64,000 bases of DNA from Bacteroidales bacterium (GCA_022647615.1 JALCKZ010000001.1:732178-796177), one strand, 5' to 3'. Positions 8,944 through 18,424 are shown, counted from the first letter of the stretch. Numbers and translations are program-made. The notes: a model not told the origin generated them from the letters alone.

Positions 8944-9876
8944 CTACAACGTGTCATTGTTTGCAAAGAGCTGCTGCAATTTTAGAGTGCGCTTTCTATT
9001 AAGCTTTAAGTATTGGATTTGGTGAATGAAAGTACTTGAACGGTGGAAGTCGCTACCCGTAAAGTTGTAGTAATCAGCGTCTAGCAAATCAATAGCCTTG
9101 TCGTAAATAGTTTCTCCGTAATAGCCGGTTAATGAGAGGTAGTTCAGCTGAAAGGCATAACCTTTCTGCTTAAGGGATTTATAATCCTCTTTCTGCATGT
9201 AATTATATCTCTCCGGATGGGCGATGATTGGAATATATCCGTTTAGTGTAAGATTATAAAGAATCTCATCCATTTCAACAGGCGGAAAAAAGTATGAAGT
9301 TTCTACCAAGATATGCTTACCGTCAGAATATGCAAGAAGATTGTGATCCTTAATTTTATTTGAAAAATCAGGATTCATCATGTACTCCGCGGCGAGTCTG
9401 ATATCAATATTTCCTTTGCAGTATTTTTTGAATTTCTCAAATCTCTCTTTTATGTGTTCTTCAGAGAATCCGCCAAGAGGTTCTGATGCAAATTTTCCTG
9501 TGGTGTTGGACAATTTGTAATTTTCCTCCTCCTGTTCAATTATTACACTGCTTGGAATAATTTTTCCGCTGGAATTTTCCGGAAGCTTGGATGTGGCAAG
9601 CTGACTGTTTTGAGCAGAAGAATTTTCTTCTCCGCGATGGTGGTGATGGTGGCTCCCGTAACTTTCAGGATCAACGACAGCCCCCTCCTTGCCCATCATG
9701 TGCGGAGTAAGGTAGACTCTTTTTACACCCGCTTCTCCCACCAGTCTTAATATTTCGGCGCTCTCAGCTAATGAATTAGAACCGTCATCAACTCCAGGTA
9801 GAATGTGGCAGTGAATGTCCGTAGTACCCCCCAGCAATGCGCTCCCATGTTGTATTTTATGATTAAACAATCCCAT
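8944..9876 (-). CDS. PHP-type tyrosine phosphatase (CpsB/YwqE/Php1-like) with histidine-rich insert
   Basis: A metal-dependent phosphatase of the PHP family that removes phosphate from the tyrosine-rich tail of the capsule kinase Wzc, whose gene lies directly upstream in the operon. The metal site begins with TDIHCHILPGVDDGS (residues 19-33), continues with the YLTPHM block and AEYMM, and ends with IIAHPERY and GSDFHR. Between TPHM (residue 60) and ERFEKFKKY (residue 145) sits an insert of about 75 residues that is longer than usual and carries five histidines in a row (76-80) plus an acidic, low-complexity stretch. Lowering of Wzc phosphorylation should control polymer length or export. Confidence 0.9.
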   Translation of the reverse strand: MGLFNHKIQHGSALLGGTTDIHCHILPGVDDGSNSLAESAEILRLVGEAGVKRVYLTPHMMGKEGAVVDPESYGSHHHHHRGEENSSAQNSQLATSKLPENSSGKIIPSSVIIEQEEENYKLSNTTGKFASEPLGGFSEEHIKERFEKFKKYCKGNIDIRLAAEYMMNPDFSNKIKDHNLLAYSDGKHILVETSYFFPPVEMDEILYNLTLNGYIPIIAHPERYNYMQKEDYKSLKQKGYAFQLNYLSLTGYYGETIYDKAIDLLDADYYNFTGSDFHRSSTFIHQIQYLKLNRKRTLKLQQLFANNDTL

Positions 9877-9945
9877 AGTTAACTATATTTTGAACAAATA
9901 TTTCCCAAATATAGTTAAAAATTAACGGTGCCACAAATTTTCACA

Positions 9946-12435
9946 CTAATGAGCGTGGTGGTGGTGCCTGCCTAAAATAGTATCAACGGCTTTTTGAAAT
10001 CTGCTCCGATGATGGTGGCTTTGCTCAGTTTCAGCTCCGTACCCGTAGCCATATCCATATCCGTAACCATATCCGTAACCGTAACCGTAGCCGTATCCAT
10101 ATCCATTCTTCTTGTACTCGGTTGCATTAAGGATAATACACATACCCTTAAGGGCTCCCTCCTTATATAGCTTGTTGACATCCGGCAACTGTCTGCGGTC
10201 CATTGAACCTGCGCGAATGATATAGATAGAAATATCACAAAGCTTATTGACAATACTTGCATCAGCTACAACTCCAACAGGGACATTGTCAAGGAAGATA
10301 TAGTCATAACTCTTTTTAAGTTCTTCAACTAATTTTCCAAGTTTGTCCGTCATAAGAAGTTCCGTAGGATTTGGCGGAATAGGGCCGGAAAATATAACAT
10401 CTAGTTTGCTGTTAAACGCACCCCTGGTAATTACTTTGCTGACATCGTCAATCTTGCCGCTTAAATAATTTGTAAGTCCAACGGAACTAGTAATATTGGT
10501 TGAAGACTTTTTAACCATTGTCTCCAATGTGCCTTTTCTGATATCTGTATCTATCAAAATAATTTTCTTATCGGCTTGTGCAAAGCTTACTGCCAGGTTA
10601 GTTGAGACAAATGTTTTTCCGCTGCCTGGGTTTGCAGATGTAAACATGATAACCTGCTTGCCCGTCTTCCCGGCATTCATAAAGTCCATATTAGTACGGA
10701 TTATTCTGAATGCCTCAGAGATGGAGTCACGTCCGGCAGCACGTACAACAATAGACCTGTCTTCCAAATTTTCTTTGCGCGGAATCTCTCCAAGGAATGG
10801 TGCGTCCGTTGCGTCCTCCACATCCTTTTTATTGCGGACATAAACATCCAAAGTATCTAATAGCCAGAATATTCCTGCTGGAATTGCAAATCCAAGAACT
10901 AATGCAATAAGCAGAATAATATTAGTTTTTGGAGCAATAGGAATCATAGAACCTTTAGCATTATCTATCACCCTGATATTGCTCTCGCTCATTGCCAGAT
11001 TAAGTTCATTTTCTTCACGTTTGTTCAGCAAATACAAGTAAAGCTCTTCCTTGATTTTCTGTTGTCTTTCAACGGAAATCAAATATTTTTGCTGCTCTGG
11101 AATAGCGGCGACTTTTCCTATTGTTGCGGCCTCTCTGCTCCTTACATTTCTGACTTGTATTGTAAGAGAGCTTACAAGATTATTAACAGAACTTACAATG
11201 CTGCGTCTCATCGGTTCTAGCTGTGCGGTCAAATTTGCAACAAGAGGGTTGCTCATGCTGCTTCCTGCCATCAGCTTATCTCTCTGCAACATTGTAGTAT
11301 TGTAAGTAGATATCTGTTGCTCAAGAGCTTGGTCGAATCCAACATTGGCAGGGATAAGCGCATTGCGATTTCTGGAATTAGCCAAATAATCTTGAATATA
11401 TCTGGCCATGCTCAATTGGTTTTCAATGCCCAGGCTGGTCTTTTTATATTCATTTCCTTCTTGTACATATCCGCCGGTTTCTGTTTGAACATCAGTTAAT
11501 TTATTGCTGCTCTTGAAACTTGCTATATCTGAATCAACATTCCCCAACTCCTTGTCAATCACACTTAATCTGTCGTTGATAAAATTGGATGTGTTAAGAG
11601 ATACTTTGTTTTTATCAGCCAAAGCATCCTCATTGTAGGCATCAATCAAAGCATTTAAAACATCCTCTGCTCTCTTTATAGAAACATCATTAATGCTTAA
11701 GTATAAAATAGATGCTTGTTTATTTGCAAGTGAAACAGATACTTTTTGTTGGTATCCTATAACTGTTCTGTCAAAATTTTTCTTGTAGACATATATCAAT
11801 TTGCCAGAACTTTTTTTGTCAACAAATTCTTCAGTTGGAATGACTACTATTCTCCCGACAGGGGAATTAACAGTATCATAAGTTCTTACATTCATTGCGG
11901 GGGCATGGAGAATGTTCATTTTGTCTGGCTTCTGGTAAAAGTCAGAAATTCTTATTGTACTGGCATTTATTTTTTTTGCCTCAAAAGAAAAAGACATATC
12001 AGGCCCTGCATCCAAGAAATAAATTTGGAACGGAGACTCTGTGTACAAGTTTAATTTTTTAAGCCCGGACTTGGCCACATAATCAACCGTAAGATTTAAC
12101 TTATTTACAACATTACGCATTAGCTTGGTAGCCTGGAAAACGATCAGTTCATTATTAACGTCATTGTTAAAATTGAACATTCCTATATCTTGGAACATTG
12201 CGGCTGAAGACCCTGACATACCGCCCTTCTTTTGCTCTTTAACTAGCACTGTCGCTGATCTTGAGTATGTCTTTGGCGTTCTTAAAATATAAAGACAAGC
12301 GATTGCAAGACAGACAATTATAGAGAGGATAAACCACATTCTGTTTATCCAGAAAATATTCAGAATATCACGCAGGGTAATCTGATTTACGTTTTCTTCT
12401 TGCGATGTATATTGTTTCTGCTCTTCTATTTCCAT
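9946..12435 (-). CDS. wzc: Wzc-like polysaccharide co-polymerase and BY-tyrosine kinase
   Basis: An inner-membrane protein of 829 residues that controls chain length and export of surface polysaccharide. The N-terminal Wzz domain is framed by two membrane helices, near residues 33-50 and 505-525, with a long periplasmic coiled-coil part between. The cytosolic kinase domain has Walker A in TSANPGSGKTF, Walker A' in IILIDTDIRKG and Walker B in YIFLDNVPVGVV. The C-terminus carries eleven Gly-Tyr dipeptides, the autophosphorylated tyrosine cluster, followed by HHHRSRF and a final histidine-rich HHHHAH. Gene order wza-wzc-phosphatase on one strand fits a single operon. Confidence 0.95.
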   Translation of the reverse strand: MEIEEQKQYTSQEENVNQITLRDILNIFWINRMWFILSIIVCLAIACLYILRTPKTYSRSATVLVKEQKKGGMSGSSAAMFQDIGMFNFNNDVNNELIVFQATKLMRNVVNKLNLTVDYVAKSGLKKLNLYTESPFQIYFLDAGPDMSFSFEAKKINASTIRISDFYQKPDKMNILHAPAMNVRTYDTVNSPVGRIVVIPTEEFVDKKSSGKLIYVYKKNFDRTVIGYQQKVSVSLANKQASILYLSINDVSIKRAEDVLNALIDAYNEDALADKNKVSLNTSNFINDRLSVIDKELGNVDSDIASFKSSNKLTDVQTETGGYVQEGNEYKKTSLGIENQLSMARYIQDYLANSRNRNALIPANVGFDQALEQQISTYNTTMLQRDKLMAGSSMSNPLVANLTAQLEPMRRSIVSSVNNLVSSLTIQVRNVRSREAATIGKVAAIPEQQKYLISVERQQKIKEELYLYLLNKREENELNLAMSESNIRVIDNAKGSMIPIAPKTNIILLIALVLGFAIPAGIFWLLDTLDVYVRNKKDVEDATDAPFLGEIPRKENLEDRSIVVRAAGRDSISEAFRIIRTNMDFMNAGKTGKQVIMFTSANPGSGKTFVSTNLAVSFAQADKKIILIDTDIRKGTLETMVKKSSTNITSSVGLTNYLSGKIDDVSKVITRGAFNSKLDVIFSGPIPPNPTELLMTDKLGKLVEELKKSYDYIFLDNVPVGVVADASIVNKLCDISIYIIRAGSMDRRQLPDVNKLYKEGALKGMCIILNATEYKKNGYGYGYGYGYGYGYGYGYGYGYGAETEQSHHHRSRFQKAVDTILGRHHHHAH
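10036..10104 (-). repeat. Gly-Tyr coding tandem repeat in wzc
   Basis: A 69-base run of alternating glycine and tyrosine codons encodes eleven tyrosines. The codons are mixed (TAT and TAC; GGA, GGC, GGG and GGT), so the repeat is a protein-level feature more than a freshly expanded satellite, yet six-base slippage could change the tyrosine number. Confidence 0.85.
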
Positions 12436-12459
12436 TGTTTAAAACAGTTATGTTTATTA

Positions 12460-13284
12460 CTATTTAAAAATGAGCGTCAACACAGATGCCAGCAATGAGG
12501 TAGCAGACAACCAAACTCCAACATTGTTGTTTTGGTTAATCCTGCTCTGCTGCGCCTTTATCTGGTTTGGTTTTATATAGACAACATCATTCTGCTGCAG
12601 GTAAAAACTTGGGGCCGCAAGAGCCTCTCTTTTAAGCAGGTTGGTAAACATGACTTCCCTTACTCCGTTATTTTCTCTCATAATCATAACGCTATCTCTT
12701 CTGCCGTAAATGGTCATATCACCTGCCATTGCAATAGCGTCAAGGACTGATACTCTGTCTGTTTCAATGGAAAACCTTCCGGGATTGTTAACTTCACCAA
12801 TTACAGAAATTTTAAAATTTTGGAACTGAATTGTAACAACAGCATCCTTTAAAAGCCCCTCTTTGTCCAGTTTCTCTTTAATCATAGTGGATAGTTCAGC
12901 TCTTGTTAAACCGGAAACCCTAAGCCTGCCAAGAACAGGGAAATCAATATCTCCGTCTTTATCAACAAGATAACCCAAAGTTTTACTCTGTCCCATAGTG
13001 GTTCCTGTGCCACCTACCTGGTATTGGTTTTCCTGCAAGTTGAACATTGCGGATAACTCCGGGTTTTGACTGCTGACGATAATTGAAAGCAAATCATCGG
13101 TTTTGATTTTTACATCTTGATAATTTGCAATCTGTTCAGTAGCAACTTTATTTGCGTCTTGCAGGTAAACAACTTCCTTGGCGGATTTGCATCCTGTAAC
13201 CAAAAGTCCGCACGCTATTACCGCCATTGACGCTAGTCTGATTGCTCCAGGCGTTAACGCCATAGATTTTGTTTTATATGCCAT
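12460..13284 (-). CDS. wza: Polysaccharide export lipoprotein, Wza/BexD family
   Basis: An outer-membrane lipoprotein that forms the export channel for capsular polysaccharide together with Wzc. The signal peptide ends in a lipobox, LLVTGCKSA, with the lipidated cysteine near residue 32. The polysaccharide export domain follows (KTDDLLSIIVSSQNP), then a SLBB domain starting near VIGEVNNPGRF, and a C-terminal hydrophobic helix. The open frame runs up to 13455, but the first 57 residues look non-coding; ATG 13284 gives a proper signal peptide. A candidate minus-strand -7 box, TACTTTTG, lies about 60 bases upstream. wzc starts 24 bases after its stop. Confidence 0.93.
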   Translation of the reverse strand: MAYKTKSMALTPGAIRLASMAVIACGLLVTGCKSAKEVVYLQDANKVATEQIANYQDVKIKTDDLLSIIVSSQNPELSAMFNLQENQYQVGGTGTTMGQSKTLGYLVDKDGDIDFPVLGRLRVSGLTRAELSTMIKEKLDKEGLLKDAVVTIQFQNFKISVIGEVNNPGRFSIETDRVSVLDAIAMAGDMTIYGRRDSVMIMRENNGVREVMFTNLLKREALAAPSFYLQQNDVVYIKPNQIKAQQSRINQNNNVGVWLSATSLLASVLTLIFK

Positions 13285-13415
13285 TAGTTGAATTTTTATC
13301 TGTTTAATCAAACAGCTGAACGCTGTGTTTTCACTAACTTGCAAAAGTAGCAAAATTATCAGATTTTGAAAACATTTGGGGTAAAAAACGGAGACGCCAA
13401 ATGCCCAAAAAACAT

Positions 13416-13423
13416 TATCTTTG
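13416..13423 (+). promoter_or_regulatory. Candidate -7 box (TATCTTTG) for the wlbA-like gene
   Basis: TATCTTTG fits TAnnTTTG and lies 40 bases before the ATG at 13464. A TTG at the proper -33 distance is not evident. Confidence 0.4.
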
Positions 13424-13463
13424 AACGGATAACAAAAATACCCTTTATATATCAAAAATATTT

Positions 13464-14429
13464 ATGAAAAATTTTGCACTCATTGGAGTTGCCGGCTACA
13501 TTGCTCCGCGTCATTTAACGGCAATTCACGATACCGGAAATAATCTAGTAGTAGCTTACGATAAATTTGACAGCGTCGGCCGCCTGGATAGTTCTTTTCC
13601 GCAGGCCTCTTTTTTTACTGAACAGGAATTATTTGAGCGTCATATCTCAAAGTTAAGAAATACAAAAGACCGCATACAGTTTCTCTCTATCTGCACCCCG
13701 AATTATACGCATGACTCTTTTATCCGTTATGGGCTGGAGCATGATATGGATGTGATTTGTGAAAAGCCTGTTGTCCTGAACCCTTGGAATCTAGAGGATT
13801 TGGAGAGGTTGGAGCAGGAGACCGGCCATAAGGCTTATACAATTCTTCAGCTGAGGCTGCATGATTCCATTGTTGCGCTAAAGAAAAAGATAGAAGAGGG
13901 TCCGAAAGACAAAATTTATGACGTAGACCTTACTTACATAACATCCAGAGGATTATGGTATTATGCAAGCTGGAAGGGAGATGAGGCTAAAAGCGGAGGT
14001 CTTGCCACTAACATTGGGATACATCTTTATGATATGTTGCAATGGGTATTCGGTCCTGTGCAGCAGAGTGTTGTGCATATTAAGACTCACGATAGGGTAG
14101 CAGGTTTTCTTCAACTTAAGAGAGCGAGAGTACGCTATTTCTTAAGCATTAACGCAGATACTCTTCCGGCAAATGCAGTGCAAGGAGAGAAGAGAACATA
14201 CAGGAGCGTTACCATAGATGGAAATGAATTTGAATTCAGCAAAGGCTTCACGGAGCTGCATACAAAGAGTTATGAAAATATTCTTGGCGGCAACGGATTT
14301 AGAATAGGTGAGGCAAAGAACTGCATACAAACTGTTTATGATATTCGTCATGCAGAACCTATAGGACTTAAAGGAGATTATCATCCACTTGCAAAGTTGC
14401 CTCTAACCAAACATCCTTTTGGCTGGTAA
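13464..14429 (+). CDS. WlbA/WbpB-like UDP-N-acetyl-hexosaminuronate 3-dehydrogenase (Gfo/Idh/MocA family)
   Basis: The family member closest in features oxidises C3 of UDP-GlcNAc-uronic acid, using NAD, as the first step toward diamino-sugar acids. The N-terminal Rossmann segment NFALIGVAGYIAPRH, the EKPVVLNPWNLEDLE motif and the GGLATNIGIHLYDML motif (catalytic histidine) are clear. The product would be the substrate of a WbpE-type aminotransferase, and such an enzyme is encoded by the next gene, convergently, at 14452-15651. It is the only plus-strand gene inside the polysaccharide locus. The exact sugar cannot be proved from sequence. Confidence 0.85.
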   Translation: MKNFALIGVAGYIAPRHLTAIHDTGNNLVVAYDKFDSVGRLDSSFPQASFFTEQELFERHISKLRNTKDRIQFLSICTPNYTHDSFIRYGLEHDMDVICEKPVVLNPWNLEDLERLEQETGHKAYTILQLRLHDSIVALKKKIEEGPKDKIYDVDLTYITSRGLWYYASWKGDEAKSGGLATNIGIHLYDMLQWVFGPVQQSVVHIKTHDRVAGFLQLKRARVRYFLSINADTLPANAVQGEKRTYRSVTIDGNEFEFSKGFTELHTKSYENILGGNGFRIGEAKNCIQTVYDIRHAEPIGLKGDYHPLAKLPLTKHPFGW

Positions 14430-14454
14430 TAAGATTTTTAAGAAGAAAATCTTA
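14430..14454. terminator. A+T-rich hairpin between convergent genes
   Basis: TAAGATTTT (14430-14438) pairs with AAAATCTTA (14446-14454), nine pairs with a seven-base loop. It sits between the wlbA-like stop and overlaps the stop of the aminotransferase gene, where a two-way terminator would be expected. A long T tract is missing on either side. Confidence 0.4.
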
Positions 14455-15651
14455 AAGCGAATAAAATTCTTTTATAGCTCTGATTACTTTATCCTGCTCT
14501 TTGTGAGTAAGTTCCGTGTGCATTGGCAAAGAGAGAACGGAATATGCGAGTTTTTTAGACTCATCCAATGGCGTTCCAATTCTTGCAATATTTTTAAACG
14601 CCTCTTGTTCCTGCAGCGGAAGAGGATAATATATCATTGACGGAACTCCCTTATTTGCAAGGAATTGTCTTAGCGCATCGCGAGTGCTGTTCTTGCCTCC
14701 AATGTTTTTTACCTTTAACGTATACTGGTGGTAAGTATGTGTTGAGTTACCCATTTCATAAGGGGTTTCAAAAAAATCTCCGCCCGGATCTAATGACTTC
14801 AGATTTGACGTATAGTATTGCGCTGCGTTATAGCGTGCTGATAAATAGGCATTTAGATATTTTAATTTTACATCCAGCACAGCAGCTTGCAAAGTATCCA
14901 GCCTGGAATTGCATCCAATAATTTTATGGTGATATTTTACAACTTGACCGTGGTTTGCAATCATTCTTATTCTTTCCGCCAGCGCATTATTATTTGTGAT
15001 TAGCGCTCCGCCGTCTCCAAAACAGCCTAGATTTTTTGTCGGGAAAAAAGAGGTACAGCCAATGTCTCCAATTGTTCCCGTAAAGCTCCCGACAGGTTTT
15101 TTTCTGTTCTTCCCTCCCTTGCCGCGCGGAAAATACTTTGCCCCCAAAGCCTGCGCATTATCCTCTATAACAAATAGTTTGTTAGCCTTTGCAAATTCCA
15201 TCAGCGGCTTCATATCACAGCTCTGCCCAAAAAGATGAACAGGCACAATGGCCTTTGTTTTTTTTGTCAGAGCCTTCTCAATATTTTCTAATGAAACATT
15301 ATCTGTCGCGATATTAAAAGTATCATGGCAAACGTCCACCATAACAGGGACAAGTCCAAGCAGACCAATTACCTCCGCAGTTGATACATAAGTAAATGCG
15401 GGGACAATAACTTCATCTCCGCGTTTCAAATCCAAAGCCATCAATGCAATTTGCAATGCGTCAGTTCCATTGGCGCAGCTTATAACATGCTTGGCATTAA
15501 GGTATTGTGCAAGATTATTTTCAAACTGAGAAACCTCCGGCCCATGAATAAAAGCAGAGGTGTCAATGACATTTTGTATTCCTGAATTTATTTCCTTTTT
15601 GATTTTGCCATATTGGCCAAAAAGGTCAACCATTTTCATTTTATCTGACAT
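14452..15651 (-). CDS. DegT/DnrJ/EryC1-type sugar aminotransferase (WbpE/PorR-like)
   Basis: A PLP-dependent enzyme that transfers an amino group, normally from glutamate, to a keto-sugar nucleotide. The PLP-binding region is visible: SCANGTDALQIALMAL, VFVIEDNAQALG-type block (LFVIEDNAQALGAKY) and the lysine in TSFFPTKNLGCFGDGG. Length (399 residues) is normal. Its pairing with the WlbA-like gene fits the two-step route to a 3-amino hexuronic acid (WbpB then WbpE). In Porphyromonas the related PorR is needed for the anionic LPS that anchors type IX secretion cargo; whether that applies here is an inference. Confidence 0.88.
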   Translation of the reverse strand: MSDKMKMVDLFGQYGKIKKEINSGIQNVIDTSAFIHGPEVSQFENNLAQYLNAKHVISCANGTDALQIALMALDLKRGDEVIVPAFTYVSTAEVIGLLGLVPVMVDVCHDTFNIATDNVSLENIEKALTKKTKAIVPVHLFGQSCDMKPLMEFAKANKLFVIEDNAQALGAKYFPRGKGGKNRKKPVGSFTGTIGDIGCTSFFPTKNLGCFGDGGALITNNNALAERIRMIANHGQVVKYHHKIIGCNSRLDTLQAAVLDVKLKYLNAYLSARYNAAQYYTSNLKSLDPGGDFFETPYEMGNSTHTYHQYTLKVKNIGGKNSTRDALRQFLANKGVPSMIYYPLPLQEQEAFKNIARIGTPLDESKKLAYSVLSLPMHTELTHKEQDKVIRAIKEFYSL

Positions 15652-15726
15652 ACGATATATGCCGCATGATTAGCAAGCGTCAGACAAAAATACTCAAATA
15701 AAATTTAGATTGCTTTCTTGCGTAAG

Positions 15727-17754
15727 CTAGATTGCCTTATCTAGCTGTTCAAAGACAGAATTGCGGCTCTTGTATTCGGGAACAATCTCTTTCATCTTTC
15801 TAACAGTTTCCACAACCTCCATGTTCTTTGCAAACAAGCGCAGTTCATCCAAATTCTTGACTACTACGTCATAAGGGAACTCACGCACTTTGGCCTTGAA
15901 TATTTTTTTATGAGATGTAGGAATAGTATTCTCCTTTGTGTTAAGAAGCTCCTCGTATAATTTTTCTCCAGGACGCAAACCCGTATATTCTATCTTTATA
16001 TCTACATCAGGTTCATACCCGGCAAGGCGAATCATGTTCTTTGCGAGATCGGCAATCTTAACAGGCTTGCCCATATCAAATACAAATATCTCATATCCTT
16101 CTCCCATGGTTGCAGCCTCAAGTACCAGACGGCATGCCTCCGGAATGGACATGAAATACCTTACAATATCTTTATGTGTAACCGTGACGGGACCTCCGTT
16201 GGCAATCTCATCCTTAAAGTGAGGAATAACAGAACCGTTGGAACCCAACACGTTTCCAAATCTTGTGGTAATAAACTTTGTTGAGCCCTTTACCTCTCCG
16301 CTCATAATGGCCCTGCTTAAAGACTGAACATAAATTTCTGCAATTCTCTTGCTGGCGCCCATTACATTAGTTGGGTTTACTGCTTTATCAGTAGAAATCA
16401 TTATCATCTTTTCCGCGCCATATTTTACGGCGTTGTCCGCTACTATCATGGTACCTCTGACGTTAACGCCAATGGCCTCGCAAGGATTCATTTCCATCAT
16501 TGGAACATGCTTGTATGCAGCAGCATGGAAGATTATCTGTGGGCGTTCTTTATCAAAAACTTTCTCTATTCTGACCCTGTTTCGTACATCTCCGATTATA
16601 AATGAAAAACGGTCTTCGTAATCATTTAGCAATGACGCAGGGTTATCACTATCATTCTCCATCTCTGCGTTGTGGCGTTTGATAATGTCATTGAATTCAA
16701 GCATAAGATTGTGCATTGGAGTTTCAGCACTATCTAGCATAATAAGTTTTTTGATATTATATCCGCTTATTAAGCGGCACAATTCGCTTCCAATGCTGCC
16801 TGCAGCTCCTGTGACCATAACACGCTTGCCATCAAGGAATTCCTTTATTTTATCCATGTTGATTTCTATCTCATCTCTCCCAAGCAAGTCCTCCACGTTT
16901 ATCTCTTTAAGGGAAGCTCTGAAGTTGGATCCGTTATTAATTTCATCAATAGGAGGGAACAGTAAAACTTTAATATCATGCTTTGTTGCAAAATCTACAA
17001 TACGGTCTTTTTCTGTTGCGGCAGATATTTGCGTTGGGAACACAATAGCCTTAATATCATGTTTCTCTATTATGTGAGATAGAAAATTCATATTAAGAAC
17101 GGAGTAAACTTTGATACCGCTCAGAACATGCTTTGCAACAGTGTCCGTCATTTTCACAAAACCGGCAACATTGTATTTTGATAAATGAGTATTAGCCAAG
17201 TAGTTAGCAACAAAAACACTCTTATCTCCATCATCATAAATCAAGACATTAATTTTGTTCCTGTTCAGCTGGCTCAGACTAAGGTTATAAATGTAAACAA
17301 GCACGACTCTTGTAAATACCAAGATGGACATTGTTGCAACTATATCTAGAAATTCTACAATTAGAATTTTTGCTGTGCCAATTGTAAAACCAATTCTTCC
17401 GTCCAGAATTGCAAACAATCCAAAAAGAATAACGCATTTGCTGAATACGGCGACAGAAAGTTTCCAAATTTCCTGGGAGCTGGTATATCTTAAGATGCCC
17501 CTGTATGTTCCAAAAATTAAGAATGCTGCGGCACTTGATACAAGTGAGGCGCAAACTATGTGAATGTATGAAGAGACGGGAGCAGGTGAGTTAATAAAGA
17601 ATCCAATGATTATGTATGTAATTGTAGTCGCAAAAGTTGAAGCAAGGACATCAAATGCAAATACAAACCATCTGTTAACAAATTTTGAATTAACTACAAT
17701 TTGAGACAAATGCCTAAGTGAAAAACGTTTTACAGGACCTTGATAATTATACAT
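15727..17754 (-). CDS. Membrane-bound nucleotide-sugar dehydratase (WbpM/PglF/CapD family)
   Basis: This enzyme dehydrates UDP-N-acetylhexosamine at C4,C6 to give the 4-keto-6-deoxy sugar used in surface glycans. The N-terminal 150 residues carry four membrane helices. A CoA-binding-like Rossmann region follows, then the catalytic short-chain dehydrogenase domain with the NAD motif VMVTGAAGSIGSEL near residue 312. The catalytic block MISTDKAVNPTNVMGASKR has methionine in place of the usual tyrosine in YxxxK, the hallmark of the WbpM/PglF branch. Length (675 residues) suits the family. It is the second gene after upxY and is separated from it by 31 bases. Confidence 0.93.
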   Translation of the reverse strand: MYNYQGPVKRFSLRHLSQIVVNSKFVNRWFVFAFDVLASTFATTITYIIIGFFINSPAPVSSYIHIVCASLVSSAAAFLIFGTYRGILRYTSSQEIWKLSVAVFSKCVILFGLFAILDGRIGFTIGTAKILIVEFLDIVATMSILVFTRVVLVYIYNLSLSQLNRNKINVLIYDDGDKSVFVANYLANTHLSKYNVAGFVKMTDTVAKHVLSGIKVYSVLNMNFLSHIIEKHDIKAIVFPTQISAATEKDRIVDFATKHDIKVLLFPPIDEINNGSNFRASLKEINVEDLLGRDEIEINMDKIKEFLDGKRVMVTGAAGSIGSELCRLISGYNIKKLIMLDSAETPMHNLMLEFNDIIKRHNAEMENDSDNPASLLNDYEDRFSFIIGDVRNRVRIEKVFDKERPQIIFHAAAYKHVPMMEMNPCEAIGVNVRGTMIVADNAVKYGAEKMIMISTDKAVNPTNVMGASKRIAEIYVQSLSRAIMSGEVKGSTKFITTRFGNVLGSNGSVIPHFKDEIANGGPVTVTHKDIVRYFMSIPEACRLVLEAATMGEGYEIFVFDMGKPVKIADLAKNMIRLAGYEPDVDIKIEYTGLRPGEKLYEELLNTKENTIPTSHKKIFKAKVREFPYDVVVKNLDELRLFAKNMEVVETVRKMKEIVPEYKSRNSVFEQLDKAI

Positions 17755-17785
17755 TCTTTTACCCCCAATTAAATCTATTAATATT

Positions 17786-18424
17786 TTATGAATCCCCCTT
17801 CTTTGTCATCTCTGTTCCGGTATTTGAACTTTGCTCCGGAACAATCCTCTCAAGAAAACTGCCAGGAATGTACGTCGTGGCCAGGGAAATTAGTCCTTTA
17901 AGCCTTACAACAACCCTCTTATGCCCCTGGACCCTGATAAGTTCTCCTTCTATTCCAGCAAAATCTCCTTTGATAACCCGCACTCTATCCCCCGGACGCA
18001 AATCTTTATTAATAACCCTGATGGCTTTGTCAGAGAAATTAAGAAGGAACATAAAATCTTCCATTTGTTTCTCCGGGATTACCATGAATCTTTTTGTGAT
18101 GGCATCTCTCATGAAGTTCACCTTCATTGGCTCAAAATTAATAAGATTCAGGCAAGTATTGTACGTTGTAAAGAGAAAAATAAGATTTATAGGGACCGGT
18201 TTCTCCTTTTTTACAATTTTACCGCGGAATTCTGTCACTTCAGTCCAGTACGGCAAGTAATTCTTAATGCCAAGCTCATTTAACCTGGCTTGTATCTTTT
18301 GTCCGGTTAAATTTTTTATATGTGCTACGTACCAGCAATTCTGCTGGCTGGCGATAGAATTTGTTTTTACCAAGGGTTCCACTGGCTGAACGCTTTGTTT
18401 ATTGCAAATATATGAAAAACACAA
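17786..18424 (-). CDS. UpxY-family transcription antiterminator (NusG-like)
   Basis: UpxY proteins are NusG paralogues that are encoded first in Bacteroidota polysaccharide operons and prevent early termination in the operon leader. The N-terminal NusG domain starts at NCWYVAHIKNLTGQ and holds the LPYWTEVTEF stretch. A C-terminal KOW motif, RPGDRVRVIKGDFAGIEGEL, is clear. The start is uncertain: the longest frame opens with TTG at 18424, but a TATATTTG box lies inside it at 18405-18412, and GTG at 18382 or TTG at 18373 would suit it better. No UpxZ partner is visible in the window. Confidence 0.88.
   Translation of the reverse strand: MCFSYICNKQSVQPVEPLVKTNSIASQQNCWYVAHIKNLTGQKIQARLNELGIKNYLPYWTEVTEFRGKIVKKEKPVPINLIFLFTTYNTCLNLINFEPMKVNFMRDAITKRFMVIPEKQMEDFMFLLNFSDKAIRVINKDLRPGDRVRVIKGDFAGIEGELIRVQGHKRVVVRLKGLISLATTYIPGSFLERIVPEQSSNTGTEMTKKGDS
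18405..18412 (-). promoter_or_regulatory. Candidate -7 box (TATATTTG) at the head of the polysaccharide operon
   Basis: On the minus strand the bases read TATATTTG, a full TAnnTTTG match. No TTG stands at the right distance upstream. If active, translation of upxY must begin downstream, at GTG 18382 or later. Confidence 0.35.

Noticed and set aside
10036..10104. Short tandem units resembling a repeat array
   Set aside because: It is not a CRISPR array; it is the Gly-Tyr tail of wzc, with no spacers.
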